A stretch of DNA of 42,917 nt. It comes from Chlorokybus atmophyticus. Lineage: Eukaryota > Streptophyta > Chlorokybophyceae > Chlorokybales > Chlorokybaceae. This document shows, in pieces, positions 23,763-32,861 of the stretch. Under the pieces are notes generated by a model that worked only from the letters and a program-made list of their open reading frames with translations, had not been told where the DNA came from and did no database searches. The DNA is taken from positions 318,302 through 361,218 of the forward strand of contig RHPI01001946.1 in the NCBI GenBank assembly GCA_009103225.1, in the 5' to 3' direction. Position numbers and translations under genes: made by a program. Each line of letters opens with the position of its first letter. The stretch's first letter is position 1.

Positions 23763-23950
23763 TTGGAGCTGTTCGGAGGCATCGAAAGTGGCCTCGCCGC
23801 TGTCCTCAACGCAAGGGTCAACGTCACTAAGTATTACTATAGTGACCCCGACCCACACGCGCAAACAGCCCTCAAACACCACTTACATCAGCTGCACGAG
23901 CGCTATTTACAGCAGTTGCCGTTGTTAGCAATGCAGGGCAGCCTCACACC
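23763..23950 (+). pseudogene. Retroelement cytosine-5 DNA methyltransferase, N-terminal part (motif I)
   Basis: Reads LELFGGIESGLAAVLNAR, a SAM-binding motif I (F-x-G-I-x-x-G). Next comes VTKYYYSDPDPHAQTALKHH, matching the motif II region of the methyltransferase domain carried by some algal retroelements. Homology stops near 23950 and resumes at about 25425, so an insertion separates the halves. The family call depends mainly on the combined pattern of both halves. Confidence 0.75.
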
Positions 23951-25400
23951 GGTGCTAATGGGTTTCAGCAAGTTTGGCTGGATCCCTAATTTAACTATCG
24001 GTTTAAGATGATTTTTGCCAGGAATTCGCAAGATCTTTTACTATGTTAACTAATTTTATGGCAAGATCCTTAACTATGCTAGTACTTGTCACAAGCGGTC
24101 ATCGGCCGATCGCATTAAATTGTACCAGATCGCCAACAAAGTTGGAGACCAGGTTGTTACTATTTTCAATACGTATGGTCGGGACACAGACCTGTACGAA
24201 TGTGCATTGATATGTAGACCACTTCCCGTCATTACGTGCCTCCCTCCCTGACGCCGTTGGGGACATGGCAATTACAGTATAATGCATTTAAGTTCGAAAA
24301 TAAGCGCTACAGATCACTATAACGACCGTGATTGGTTCGGCCGATTAGGCATGGTTGCAGCCGTCACATTGTTGTAATGTCGATCGCTACACCGCAATAA
24401 TATGACTGCCAAGTTTATTTGCAACCTGATCATCAGTGTATCGCCGGTTCAAGTACCTACGGGCTTGCTCGCGGCCTACCATGAGCCTGCGGCCTACATG
24501 GTACTTGCCTAAATGGTGATCACGTAGCACACTGTGACCAATCTATCAAGTTTATGCAGCTCGCCGGTAGATGGCACAGGACGTTTGTACCTGACAAATA
24601 ACGATGTGGTTGGATGCTTTGCGCCGCTAAGGTTCTTGACCCCCACGTCACCCGCATATCACAACCTAGGTTAAAACACCTACCGGTGCCTAGCTGATTA
24701 TCTAGTTGTTTATTATTATATGCAACTATTGTTGTAAAAATTGTATGCAGGCCTACATGTAGATACCTTATGTCCAGGTACAAGAACATACAATGATTAT
24801 AATGTGCTTATACTAATGCATACCGGTATGTGCTGTTGGTGCATGTCGCGTGACACATGCATTGCGTAAGCATGCATGCAATGGATCGGGCCATACATGT
24901 GGCATGCAAGCATTGCGGCACGTGAGACTACTGAGGCAGCCGCCGCAAGGCATATATAATATATAAATGTCGTGCCATCTTGTGTCATTGTAGTCTAGTT
25001 GGTCAGTGCTCAGGTCGTGCGTTGTTAGCAACCTGATAGGTTCGTCTGCGCAGGTTCAAAACTCGGCAATGGAGTCGCGAACCCCCCTGCATTGCGACTT
25101 TTTTTGGGGGGGCCGCATAATGCGGTCATAACGTTGCTAGTTAGATCACGCATTCATATAAATCCTCTTAATACATGATCTCATCAAAAATAATTACAAG
25201 ATGTGGCCATTTTTAGGTTCAAGAAAAGACGGATACGAATGATGCACACCAACTACTTGACTTAATGGCAACTGCATACCAAACTACGTTGTGGCTGCAG
25301 CAGAAAAAGGTGCAAAAATTGATACGCTGCTTACATGCAGATCCCTAATCAAGTTATAGCTAGATCTCCATATTAATTATGGGCAAGGCCGAACTGTTAG
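23951..25400. mobile_element. Insertion splitting the DNMT domain (AT-rich, carries a Pol III-like unit)
   Basis: About 1.4 kb of more AT-rich sequence interrupts the methyltransferase reading between motif I/II and the LPQDIRQI segment. No long frame is present. It includes related short words (AAGATCTTTTACTATGTTAACTA and AAGATCCTTAACTATGCTAG near 24030-24080), an AT run CATATATAATATATAAAT at 24951-24968 and a tRNA-like unit at 24984-25105. The exact ends and any target duplication could not be fixed. Confidence 0.6.
24984..25105 (+). ncRNA. tRNA-like / SINE-head Pol III unit
   Basis: An A-box-like TAGTCTAGTTGG (24991-25002) and a B-box-like GGTTCAAAACTC (25053-25064) are tRNA-spaced. TCATTGT (24985-24991) can pair with GCAATGG (25066-25072) as a 7-bp acceptor-like stem with two G-T pairs. 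A run of seven T (about 25099-25105) follows and could terminate Pol III. The anticodon and T stems pair poorly, so this is more likely a tRNA-derived element or pseudogene than a functional tRNA. Confidence 0.5.
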
Positions 25401-25424
25401 GAGGCCATTTCTCCCCGTGTGAAG

Positions 25425-26215
25425 GCATTGCCACAAGACATCCGACAAATCAAGGAGGACCACTTGGTGTCCCTCGCCAACATCGACGTGTTGATAGCTG
25501 GATGGGAGTGCCAATGACACTTCATGGCAGGAAAAGGCCAAGGCCTTGAAGACCCTCGCTCGGGGCTGTTTTGGGAGTTGATGAGAGTCATCCACCTCCT
25601 CCAACAGCACCACATCTCCAGGCCGCCGGGGTACATCATTAAGAATGTGCACTCGGAGGACGACAAGCGTCCACACGTGGCCTCCAGCTACCAGCAGATG
25701 TGCTCCATTGTTGAGCACCCATTTAAGGTAAACACAGCGCGACATGGCTCACGCGCACATTGTGTATGCGTCAAGCGGACAAATTTGGCCATCGCAGACG
25801 AGATGATGACAGCGGAGTATACCCGCAGCCGACGGCCACACGACCTTTTGATTGATGATATCCTTGACTCTGGCCGTAAAGCCCAACCTGCCACACGTCT
25901 TAACCATAGCCTCTGCGGCTATGGTCAAGACACGTAACTTCTACTATTGCAACCTGGGCAACCGCGCCGCACTTCCTACTTTTGTGTCTTACCTGGGGTC
26001 CTATGCCTTTCACGATAGAGGTGACGGCATGTTGTTGGATAACGCAACAAGCCGCTTGAAAGAGCTGAAGAACCCAACATACGTGAGCGCGAACGCGCCA
26101 TTGGCTTCTTCCTCAACAATATCACGCGGTCCCAGCTGAACGATAGTAAGCAATGTCAGCTACTTGGCCGCACCATGAACCAAAATAGCCTGGTATGGCT
26201 GCTGGAGCTGAGCTT
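25425..26215 (+). pseudogene. Retroelement cytosine-5 DNA methyltransferase, C-terminal part (motifs IV-X)
   Basis: Order of remnants: LPQDIRQIKED; IDVLIAGWECQ (motif IV, where Pro-Cys is expected; the Cys is kept but Pro reads Glu, and a TGA stop follows at 25515); GLEDPRSGLFWELMRVIHLL; PPGYIIKNV (motif VI, E-N-V expected); GSRAH near 25750 (motif VIII position); RPHDLLIDDILD. After a frameshift come ALPTFVSYLGSYAFHD, ERERAIGFFL and QLLGRTMNQNSLVWLL, which match the target-recognition region and motifs IX-X. The collinear series makes a C5-MTase origin strong. Stop, frameshifts and the motif IV and VI changes make it inactive. Confidence 0.8.
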
Positions 26216-26496
26216 CGCGTTGCAGAACCGCCATGCGTGCTTGCAACAATCTCAAACACCTGGCTGGGGGGTAGGCTTATCGCATTGCCGACACCAAAGC
26301 AGCTCACATGGAGGAGCAAGCAGCGATATCAGTGAAAGACACCCGGTGGTGGCCAATGCCACCTCATCGGATCACGCCATTGGTCCTCCGACCATAACAG
26401 ACACACGAGAGAAGCTGGAGGCACTCCTCAACAAGTGGAGGCGCCAATTTAGTTACAATGTGAAGGAGCTACATCTACACATGTTGAGTATATCAA

Positions 26497-26974
26497 ATGG
26501 ATATTGAGCTGGTGGACACCGAAGCAGTGTTTCAACGGCAATACAGGCTCTCCAAGTTGGAAGAGAACTTGGTGGAAGTAGGGTGTAAGGCCATGCTGAA
26601 CGCAGGCCTTATCGAAGAGTTCACGTCGGACTTTGCAACAGCAACCGTCATGCCATATTTAAAAGACTCAGCAGGCAACTGAACAGAAAGGCGCATGTGT
26701 GGCAATTATCGCCCCCCCAACAACAAGACCAAGCAAGACAGGTACCCAATGTCCACAGCAGACGGTATATTTAATGATGTAGGAGACTGCACGGTCTTCA
26801 GCATCCGCGACATGCGCCCAAGGTACAACCCAATCGCCATCAAGGATGAGGACAAGCACAAGACCTCCTTCTGGGGCAACCGGCAGTTGTACCAATGGAA
26901 GGTGATGCCGTTCGGGCTGAAGGATGCCCCCGCCAAGTTCCAGCGCGTTATGGACAAAGCCTTGAAGGGGCTGG
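26497..26974 (+). pseudogene. Ty3/gypsy reverse transcriptase, N-terminal part
   Basis: Contains YRLSKLEENLVEVGCKAML followed by LNAGLIEEF (the 'leader and thumb' segment before RT), then CGNYRPPNNKTKQDRYPM, then KHKTSFWGNRQLYQWKVMPF and GLKDAPAKFQRVMDKAL. These are RT motifs up to just before the catalytic YxDD. A stop at 26680-26682 and an altered FSxxDMR stretch show decay. It is cut at about 26975 by a solo-LTR-like insertion. Confidence 0.9.
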
Positions 26975-27600
26975 TGTAACAGTTGAGGCCAAGTTTCATG
27001 ATATTTGGACCTTTTTTGGCCCATTTATCGGGCACCACGTTTTCGTGACTTGTGGTAGATATCGGCGAGTTATGAGTCTGCCGCTAATATCGACCGGGGC
27101 CCTAGGACCAGTCCGGAAGGTGCCAGAAAACGGAGGCCCAGTCGAGAAGGGCTCGACCAGATTGCTGGAAGGGCCTGGCGCCAAATAGTATAACTTGACC
27201 ATATGAGCACATATCAGGAGATCTTCGTGCGTAAGAAAGGTCTAAAGTGTATTGTAAGGTACTGCAATAATATCTTAGCATCTAGTTGTGACTAGCACGG
27301 GAACTGTCTAAACAGTAGCATGTGCAGACTGGTAGGTATAAAAGCGACATTCTACAATGTGCAATACAACCTTTAGCTCCCTAGTTTCTTGTGTGTAAGC
27401 CTGGTGGTGGTTAGCAAGGGTTGCTAGCGTGTGTCCACTGGTGTGTGCTTGCTTGTGTAACACAAGTCGGTGTGTAGCTTCGAGCACGTGCGCGTCCGTA
27501 TGCAAGTGGCAAGGGGCGCGTGTGTGCTTGGCAGAGGGGGCAAGGTTCCGGTGTGAATACCGTGCCTTGGTGAGAGGGTTGTTGTTTGGACCAACTCACA
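26975..27600. mobile_element. Solo-LTR-like insertion inside RT
   Basis: The RT reading stops at LKGLV and resumes with the YIDD segment about 630 bp later. The intervening DNA starts TGTAACAGTTGAG and ends CCAACTCACA (TG...CA with similar inverted ends). It has a TATA-like TATAAAAG at 27337-27344 and no coding capacity. This fits a solo LTR of another family. The flanks are GCTGG and GGTGA, so no clear target-site duplication remains. Confidence 0.6.
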
Positions 27601-27945
27601 GGTGACAAGGCACGAGCACCGTCACAGCTGAACTTCACGCAGTGCTACATCGATGACATCCTCATCTTTAGCCGCAGCAATAAGGAGCATCTTCAGCACA
27701 GTGCTGGAACGGCTTTGGGGAGTGGGGATAACTGTGCATCCCGATATGTGCACCTTCTTCACCCACAAGGTGCCGTACTTAGGGCACATGATTGTGCCCC
27801 ATGGGGTGTACGTACAGCAGGCAAAGGTGGAGGCTCTGACAGCTATCCCTGCCCCCAGCGACCTCACGCGGTTGCGCGCCTTCCTAGGCCTCGCTAACTA
27901 CTATCAGCAGTTTGTGAAGGATTTTGCAAAGCTAGCACGGCCCTA
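27601..27945 (+). pseudogene. Ty3/gypsy reverse transcriptase, catalytic and connection part
   Basis: CYIDDILIFSRSNKEHL holds the catalytic Asp pair (27641-27690). After a frame change, GITVHPDMCTFF, VPYLGHMIVPHG and LRAFLGLANYYQQFVKDFAK follow in the standard gypsy order. Together with the part before 26975 this is a single RT domain split by the insertion and at least one frameshift. Confidence 0.9.
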
Positions 27946-28035
27946 AAATGAGCTAGTGAAGAAGGAGTCACAGCAGCAGGCCTTTGAAGAGCTGAAAATC
28001 AGACTCACCACAGCTCCCATTCTTCAACGCCTTGA

Positions 28036-28095
28036 ATAAAGAGCTTGGTGCCCTACACCAAGCTCTTTATTGGTGCCCTACACCAAGCTCTTTAT
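28036..28095. repeat. Inverted plus tandem duplication at the RT / RNase H junction
   Basis: ATAAAGAGCTTGGTG (28036-28050) is the exact inverse complement of 28056-28070 with a 5-nt spacer. The 25-mer starting TGGTGCCCTACACC is then directly repeated (28046-28070 and 28071-28095). This interrupts the peptide leading into RNase H and looks like a local template-switch event. Confidence 0.95.
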
Positions 28096-28260
28096 CTTCA
28101 CACCGACTGGAGCAAGCTTGGGATGGGAGCCGTGCTGGTGCATCACGATGAGAACAAGAAGAAGCGGGTGGTGTTATATGGCAGCCCATGCAACAATTGC
28201 CCGAAGCCAAGTATAGCAGCTACAAGGGCGAGTGCCGCTGCAGTATGGGCTAATTCCTTC
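28096..28260 (+). pseudogene. Retroelement RNase H remnant
   Basis: LHTDWSKLGMGAVLVHHDEN has the first catalytic Asp context (TDWSKLGMGAVL) of Ty3/gypsy RNase H, followed by RVVLYGSPCNNCPKPSIA, corresponding to the 'SR-LN-AE-NY' stretch with its Glu lost. Frameshifts follow, and the rest (28260-28900) is not resolvable. Confidence 0.75.
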
Positions 28261-28929
28261 CTTTCGGCCTCTCCGGTTCAGTCGACACTTCCACCTCATC
28301 ACCGACCATTAGCCACGCGAGTGGTTGATGACCAACCAACACTTGACGGGGATTTTGCCCGTTAGGCTCTACCATTGCAACAGTGTGATTTTCAGATCAA
28401 CCACCGCGGTGGCCTTAGCAACAAAAATGCCAATGGGCTCAGTCGTAACCCTCACCTCGGCACGAGCTCGCCCATGCAGCAGCGGCCCCAGCAGTGGCTG
28501 CTATGTTTGCTGCCGCCGCATTTCGCTTAGGGCGCAAGACCGACACAGCTACCATCATAATAGCTAAGGTGATGCCTGCTCTTGAGCCAACTAGCCCTAC
28601 AGTTGACACCATAGCAGGGAATACTCGCGCTGTCAACATTGATGATACCGAGTTGGCACCCACTGATACCAGGCAGTACATTTGGCTGGACAAGCCATCC
28701 CTCTCCTTCCTTTAAAGTGGCCAGCTCCCCATCGGCATGAGTGCGCGTGAGAAGGATTGCGTCAATAAACGCACTCAGCACTAACGGTGGGCACGTGACA
28801 AGCTGTATTGCCGCCTTTATGGTGAAGACAAGAAGGTGCCAACCTCAGCCACACGCTAGAGCATCATCACTGCCCTCCATACTAAGCTTGGAGATTTTGG
28901 TGTCGAGTGAATACTCAGCCTTGTAAGGG

Positions 28930-29760
28930 CACAATATTTATGGCATGAGCTGTACAAACAGATGCAAGAGTTTGTATGCACCTGTCAGCAGTGTGATTTG
29001 GTTCGGCCAGCCTTAACACGCGCAGTACCACACTGCAACCTCTTCTCGTCTCCAACCTCTTCTATCGCTGGGGGCACGACATCTTGGGAGACGTTACCCT
29101 CGGCGTGCGGCAACCGCTACATGCTCATGATGATCAAGGACTTCTTCAAGAGGGTGGAGCTGGTGCCATTACCCGACAAGGGCAGTAGGTGGGTGTCTCA
29201 ACCTTCCTCTCATATGTCCTCAGCCGATTTAGCAGCTGCGCCGAGGTTATCAACGAGCAAGGCACTGAGTTCAGAGGAGAGTTCGACACCCTCTGGGACA
29301 GACAGGTGCTACATCGATCACCGCCGTACCTCACATCACCACGCACAAGCCGATGGCCTCGCCGAACGCGCGGTGCAGACCATTACAAAGGCACTGCGCA
29401 AGTAAGTGCTAGAGTATGAGAAGAACACGTGGGATGATCACCTCTCGTGGGTGGCTATCTATTGTCCAAGCAAGCAGCTCTGCGGGAGTATAGCCCGTAC
29501 TACTTGTTATTTGGGCGACCGCCGCTGCTTCCCTTTCGTGCACAGCAGGACGTGGATCGCGTTGTGAACAAACCCGACGACCCGACTGGATGCACCACAA
29601 TATTACCACACACGCAGCTGTTCGAGCATACCGTTTCCATGGCCTTCAACAACTTGCGCATCGCGCAGCACCGCGACACGCTACGAGCAAGTGCGCAGTG
29701 GCATCTGCAAAGAGCGCAAACCTCGGTTACAAGCGGACTTTGCCTATAGCATGGGGGCTA
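28930..29760 (+). pseudogene. Ty3/gypsy integrase remnant
   Basis: EFVCTCQQCDLVRPAL is the Cys pair of the HHCC zinc domain. GNRYMLMMIKDFFKRVELVP matches the segment after the first catalytic Asp. INEQGTEFRGEFDTLW is the second-Asp region, with D-x-G-T-E-F reading E-Q-G-T-E-F. HHHAQADGLAERAVQTITKA matches the Glu helix, though Glu of the N-G-x-x-E motif is displaced. EYSPYYLLFGRPPLLPF is typical of the C-terminal region. Several frameshifts separate these pieces. Confidence 0.85.
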
Positions 29761-29848
29761 CTATAAACACGCTTAACACCTCCATTGACTACACTGATTA
29801 CAAGATACTCAAGGTGTACCTTACAGGGGTGCTGCATCTCCTCGGCCG

Positions 29849-29917
29849 GAACGGCGAGAGATTGAAATCAACCTCTCGCCGTTCATCATGTTGTACTTCG
29901 AAGTACAACATGATGAA
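29849..29917. repeat. Two adjoining inverted repeats
   Basis: GAACGGCGAGAG (29849-29860) is complementary to 29873-29884 with a 12-nt loop. It is immediately followed by a perfect 36-bp palindrome (29882-29917; half site TTCATCATGTTGTACTTC) with no spacer. They lie between the integrase C-terminal region and the PHD remnant. Confidence 0.95.
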
Positions 29918-29984
29918 TTGCGCGCCATGCCACCTCCCTTACGTAGCCGGCTTTCGGCGCATCAAGCACCCTCGCCTCGCTCGC

Positions 29985-30131
29985 AGTACGTTGCAAACGC
30001 TCTGGCAATGTTAACGACGACCCTCTCATGATGATGTGCAATAGCTGCAACATGGGACTGCATTGCAGTCTGGAGCCCCCATTGGATGCCGTGCCAATGG
30101 AGCAGTATTGATGCGACGACTGCCGCGTCAA
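29985..30131 (+). pseudogene. PHD-finger remnant at the retroelement C-terminus
   Basis: The frame reads MMMCNSCNMGLHCSL, then EPPLDAVPMEQY, a stop where Trp is expected, then CDDC. This matches the PHD pattern C-x2-C-x4-H-x2-C ... PPL-x2-VP-x4-W-x-C-x2-C. The first Cys pair may be the degraded CKRS upstream. It occupies the position of the chromodomain in chromoviruses. The family call rests on spacing and the PPLDAVP context. Confidence 0.65.
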
Positions 30132-30198
30132 CGGCCCTCCTCACTTGCATTAGAGGCTGAGCCTTGGGGCTAGCACCTTCTCAAAGGCTCAAGGGGGG

Positions 30199-30433
30199 TG
30201 GCTTGTTGATTGTGCACTCTATCACTCAGTATGTACACCATGGTGGAGAGCATCTCCACATGTTCATATTGAGCAGCACCGAACACGCTCCTGGGAGCAC
30301 TCGTGCTATGAGAGTCGGGTTATCTTTTGATTTGGCTAACATAATTCACTTTGCTACAGTAGCATGTTTAGCAAGCATGTCATTCCTTGCAGCTGTCCAA
30401 AACAGCATGACCCTCGACTCTCCTCGGCCCGAC
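30199..30433 (+). repeat. Truncated LTR 3' end upstream of the 3' LTR
   Basis: Aligns to 30996-31230 from TGGCTTGTTGA to CTCTCCTCGGCCCGACA, with scattered differences. It ends two bases before the next TGTCATG start. This looks like the tail of a separate LTR copy left in tandem with the full 3' LTR-like repeat. Confidence 0.75.
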
Positions 30434-30436
30434 AGC

Positions 30437-31231
30437 TGTCATGCCCATTGTTCTCGTATGCCAGCCGTCATCGGGCATGCCTACATTAAAATCCCTCGCC
30501 CGGCCTATTAGCATAAACGCGCGTGCGATACTGACCAATAGCTAGGTTATGACTCTAGACTAGCTCCTGTCCGTAGTCTACATAAGCACCGCGCGTAGTT
30601 GTGAGTTCAGTTGTAAGTTGTGTTCTATATCGAGTGGGGGTTTCTTTAAAAACAGCACTCGATATTAACGTCAGCTGAAACACGATTTGAACAGGCATGA
30701 CTTGACTTGTATAATAGTTGTCATGGTATTCATGGATCAGCTGGTGACACTATGAGTGAGAAAGCTAAGAGCTTGTGAAGCAACTTGAAGAAACCCATTA
30801 CGTGTGAGAGCCTGTGCATGCGCATGTGCACTGAGCTTGTTATTGTTGTGAGCTTGGTGTGCTTGGTTGCGGTGTGCTTGTTGGCATCAGCCAGGGTATA
30901 GCATCCACGCATTGCTTATTCAATTACCGTACTTAACAGTGTAGCACATTTTCCACTCATGCAAAAAACTGTGTAAACAGCACTACCCACAATAGTGGCT
31001 TGTTGAATGTGCACTCTATCACACAGTATGTACACAATAGTGGAGAGCATCTAAACATGTTCGTATAAAGCAGCACCAGACACGCTCTCAGAAGCACTTG
31101 TGCTGTGAGAGCCGAGTTATCCTTTGCTTTTCACGACATGCTACAGTCTGCTACAGTAGCACGTCTAGCGGGCATACCTTCCCTTGGAGCTGTCCGAGAC
31201 AGCGTAACCCTCGACTCTCCTCGGCCCGACA
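30437..31231 (+). repeat. 3' LTR-like repeat
   Basis: Starts TGTCATGCCC and ends CTCGGCCCGACA, giving TGTC...GACA terminal inverted bases as expected of an LTR. The first roughly 560 bases match the 5' copy at 17565-18205. The last roughly 235 bases match the truncated copy at 30199-30433 but are not recognisable after the 5' copy. About 20% divergence between the copies implies an old insertion or two different insertions. Confidence 0.7.
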
Positions 31232-31855
31232 TAATGTTTCGTAAAATTTGCATCATTAGACGCACGCTTATGTATAAATGCAATTGTATGCTTAATATCA
31301 CACATGTATACATAATTATAGATGTTATAGTAAAGTTACATTAATTGAATTCTCACCATGATATTGGCCCCCACATAATCCCCATCGCATCTTCTACTAT
31401 AAACATTGTTATATATGCTCATGGATTACTCTATCAGAAACCCTTGTGTGCTGGTTATGCATTTATGTGTCTTTGAACCATATTATTTTGCTGCTATCAT
31501 TATTGTGACTGTTGGTCGGCCGAGTGTGCCATGCCATGTTGTTCTGTACAACCAAATAGCATCAAAACTCCATTCGTAAGACTGTATAGCATTAAAAACG
31601 CAACTGCTTATAAGCAAGCATTACTGATGCTCATAACTAAAGTGATGCGTTGTGAATTGAGTTGCAAGCAGTCATTAGGAAGGCTTGCCAAGAGTCGTGA
31701 GCAGGGAGGGGGTGCTGCAACGCGGCGCGACCACGTCGCAAGTTGCGCCGCCGTCAGACGACTAGCAACATTGCGCGGTCGAATCAGTCAGCACCAGTCG
31801 ATCCACATGCTCGAACGGGACACTAACGGTCGACCGCGATGATTTGGGCGGTGTG

Positions 31856-31894
31856 AAACCAAGCCGGTCGACTGGCGATCGACCGGCTTGGTTT
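31856..31894. repeat. Hairpin with 16-bp perfect arms
   Basis: AAACCAAGCCGGTCGA (31856-31871) and its exact complement (31879-31894) flank a 7-nt loop. The flanks GGCGGTGTG and GATACTGCC extend the pairing imperfectly. No gene is adjacent. It could be a small fold-back element or an insertion remnant. Confidence 0.9.
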
Positions 31895-32736
31895 GATACT
31901 GCCAAAATTACAAGGCCGATTTAACCCGGTCAACCCAGAAAAATGAGGGACAAAAGCTCCCCTCCTATCTGAGTTGGCAATAAATACATGTGAGTCACGA
32001 GTTGTTTAATTATGATGGTATGAGCTAAACAGCAATAAATCAATGTAATAAGTTGTATTATATGTTCAATAAATGTTTTGAGCTTGTCTAAAAGGCGTAT
32101 TGAGCCCTTAAGCATGATCAACTTAGATTACCCCCATGCGCTTTCCAATCTTATACACTGGGTGTCTTGAAGTAGCATCGGAGCATAATAAGCTACGATA
32201 AGCGAGCATGCTATCAAATTTGTTGCATCGTTTGAACAAGCCTGGTAGATTGCATGTGTAAAGGATACACTTGTGAGCACAATCTTCTCGGCTTAGATAA
32301 AACGTTTTTCAAAGGAGAGCTTTCTCAATTAGCTTCTCATTTTCACAAGCAATACTGAAGCAATTATTACATAAATACATAAACAACGTGTGCATTTGCG
32401 TGTGCACATAGTGTGCACGCGTAAAATTCAGTGTACGGGTGTAAATGAGTGCAAGTAAGTGGACGCAATGCGTGCAGTTGTACGTGTCAGTTAATATAGG
32501 CCTCGCATGCAGTTCAGCGTTTGCGTGTAATTGTGTGTGTCTGTTGTGTGCGCACGCGTATGTTGGTTAGTTTGTGAGCGCGTTGTTGTGTACATTTATG
32601 CGCGTGCACATGTAGGCCTTTGCGTGTGCGCGCGTGGGGTAAGACAATCTGCGGGAGCAGCTGCGTGCATGTGCAGGACAATGTGCGCGCGGGTGTGAGT
32701 GTTTTTGTTTTGGTGTGCGTGCACTGACTTGCTCAG

Positions 32737-32861
32737 CAACACCGTGGCTCTTACGCATGTCAGCTGCTATGGCCTTCAAGGCCGCCTGCTTTGCGGCATG
32801 GTCAGTGTCCTCCTCCACTTGTTTGCAGTCTGTAGTCGTGGCCGGCGCTATTGCCCCACAC
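32737..32861 (-). other. Possible isolated exon, unknown product
   Basis: On the minus strand an acceptor-like GATGCAG precedes a frame including VEEDTDHAAKQAALKAIAAD and MRKSHGVAEQ, which then meets a donor-like GTCAGT. Its composition is charged and helical, unlike the surrounding low-complexity DNA. No neighbouring exons could be joined to it. It may be a gene fragment or chance. Confidence 0.25.

Larger units (their letters stand above)
17565..31231 (+). mobile_element. Decayed Ty3/gypsy-type LTR retroelement with DNMT and PHD domains, nested insertions
   Basis: A 13.7-kb block bounded by two related LTR-like repeats encloses, in one orientation, fragments of gag (18640-19830), a possible protease trace (23215-23310), a DNMT-like domain (23763-26215), RT (26497-27945), RNase H (28080-28260), integrase (28930-29760) and a PHD-finger remnant (29985-30131). 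The RT-RNase H-integrase order indicates Ty3/gypsy rather than copia. Stops and frameshifts break every domain, so it is not active. Two segments look like later insertions: about 23950-25400 inside the DNMT and 26975-27600 inside RT. No clean target-site duplication was found around the outer repeats. A second gag-like stretch (20527-21060) suggests that more than one element copy contributed. Confidence 0.85.

Noticed and set aside
24984-25072. Functional tRNA gene
   Set aside because: The A and B boxes are good, but anticodon and T stems do not pair well and no clear anticodon loop forms; kept only as a tRNA-like unit.
17565-31231. Active retrotransposon
   Set aside because: Stops, frameshifts, two nested insertions and about 20% LTR divergence rule out activity.
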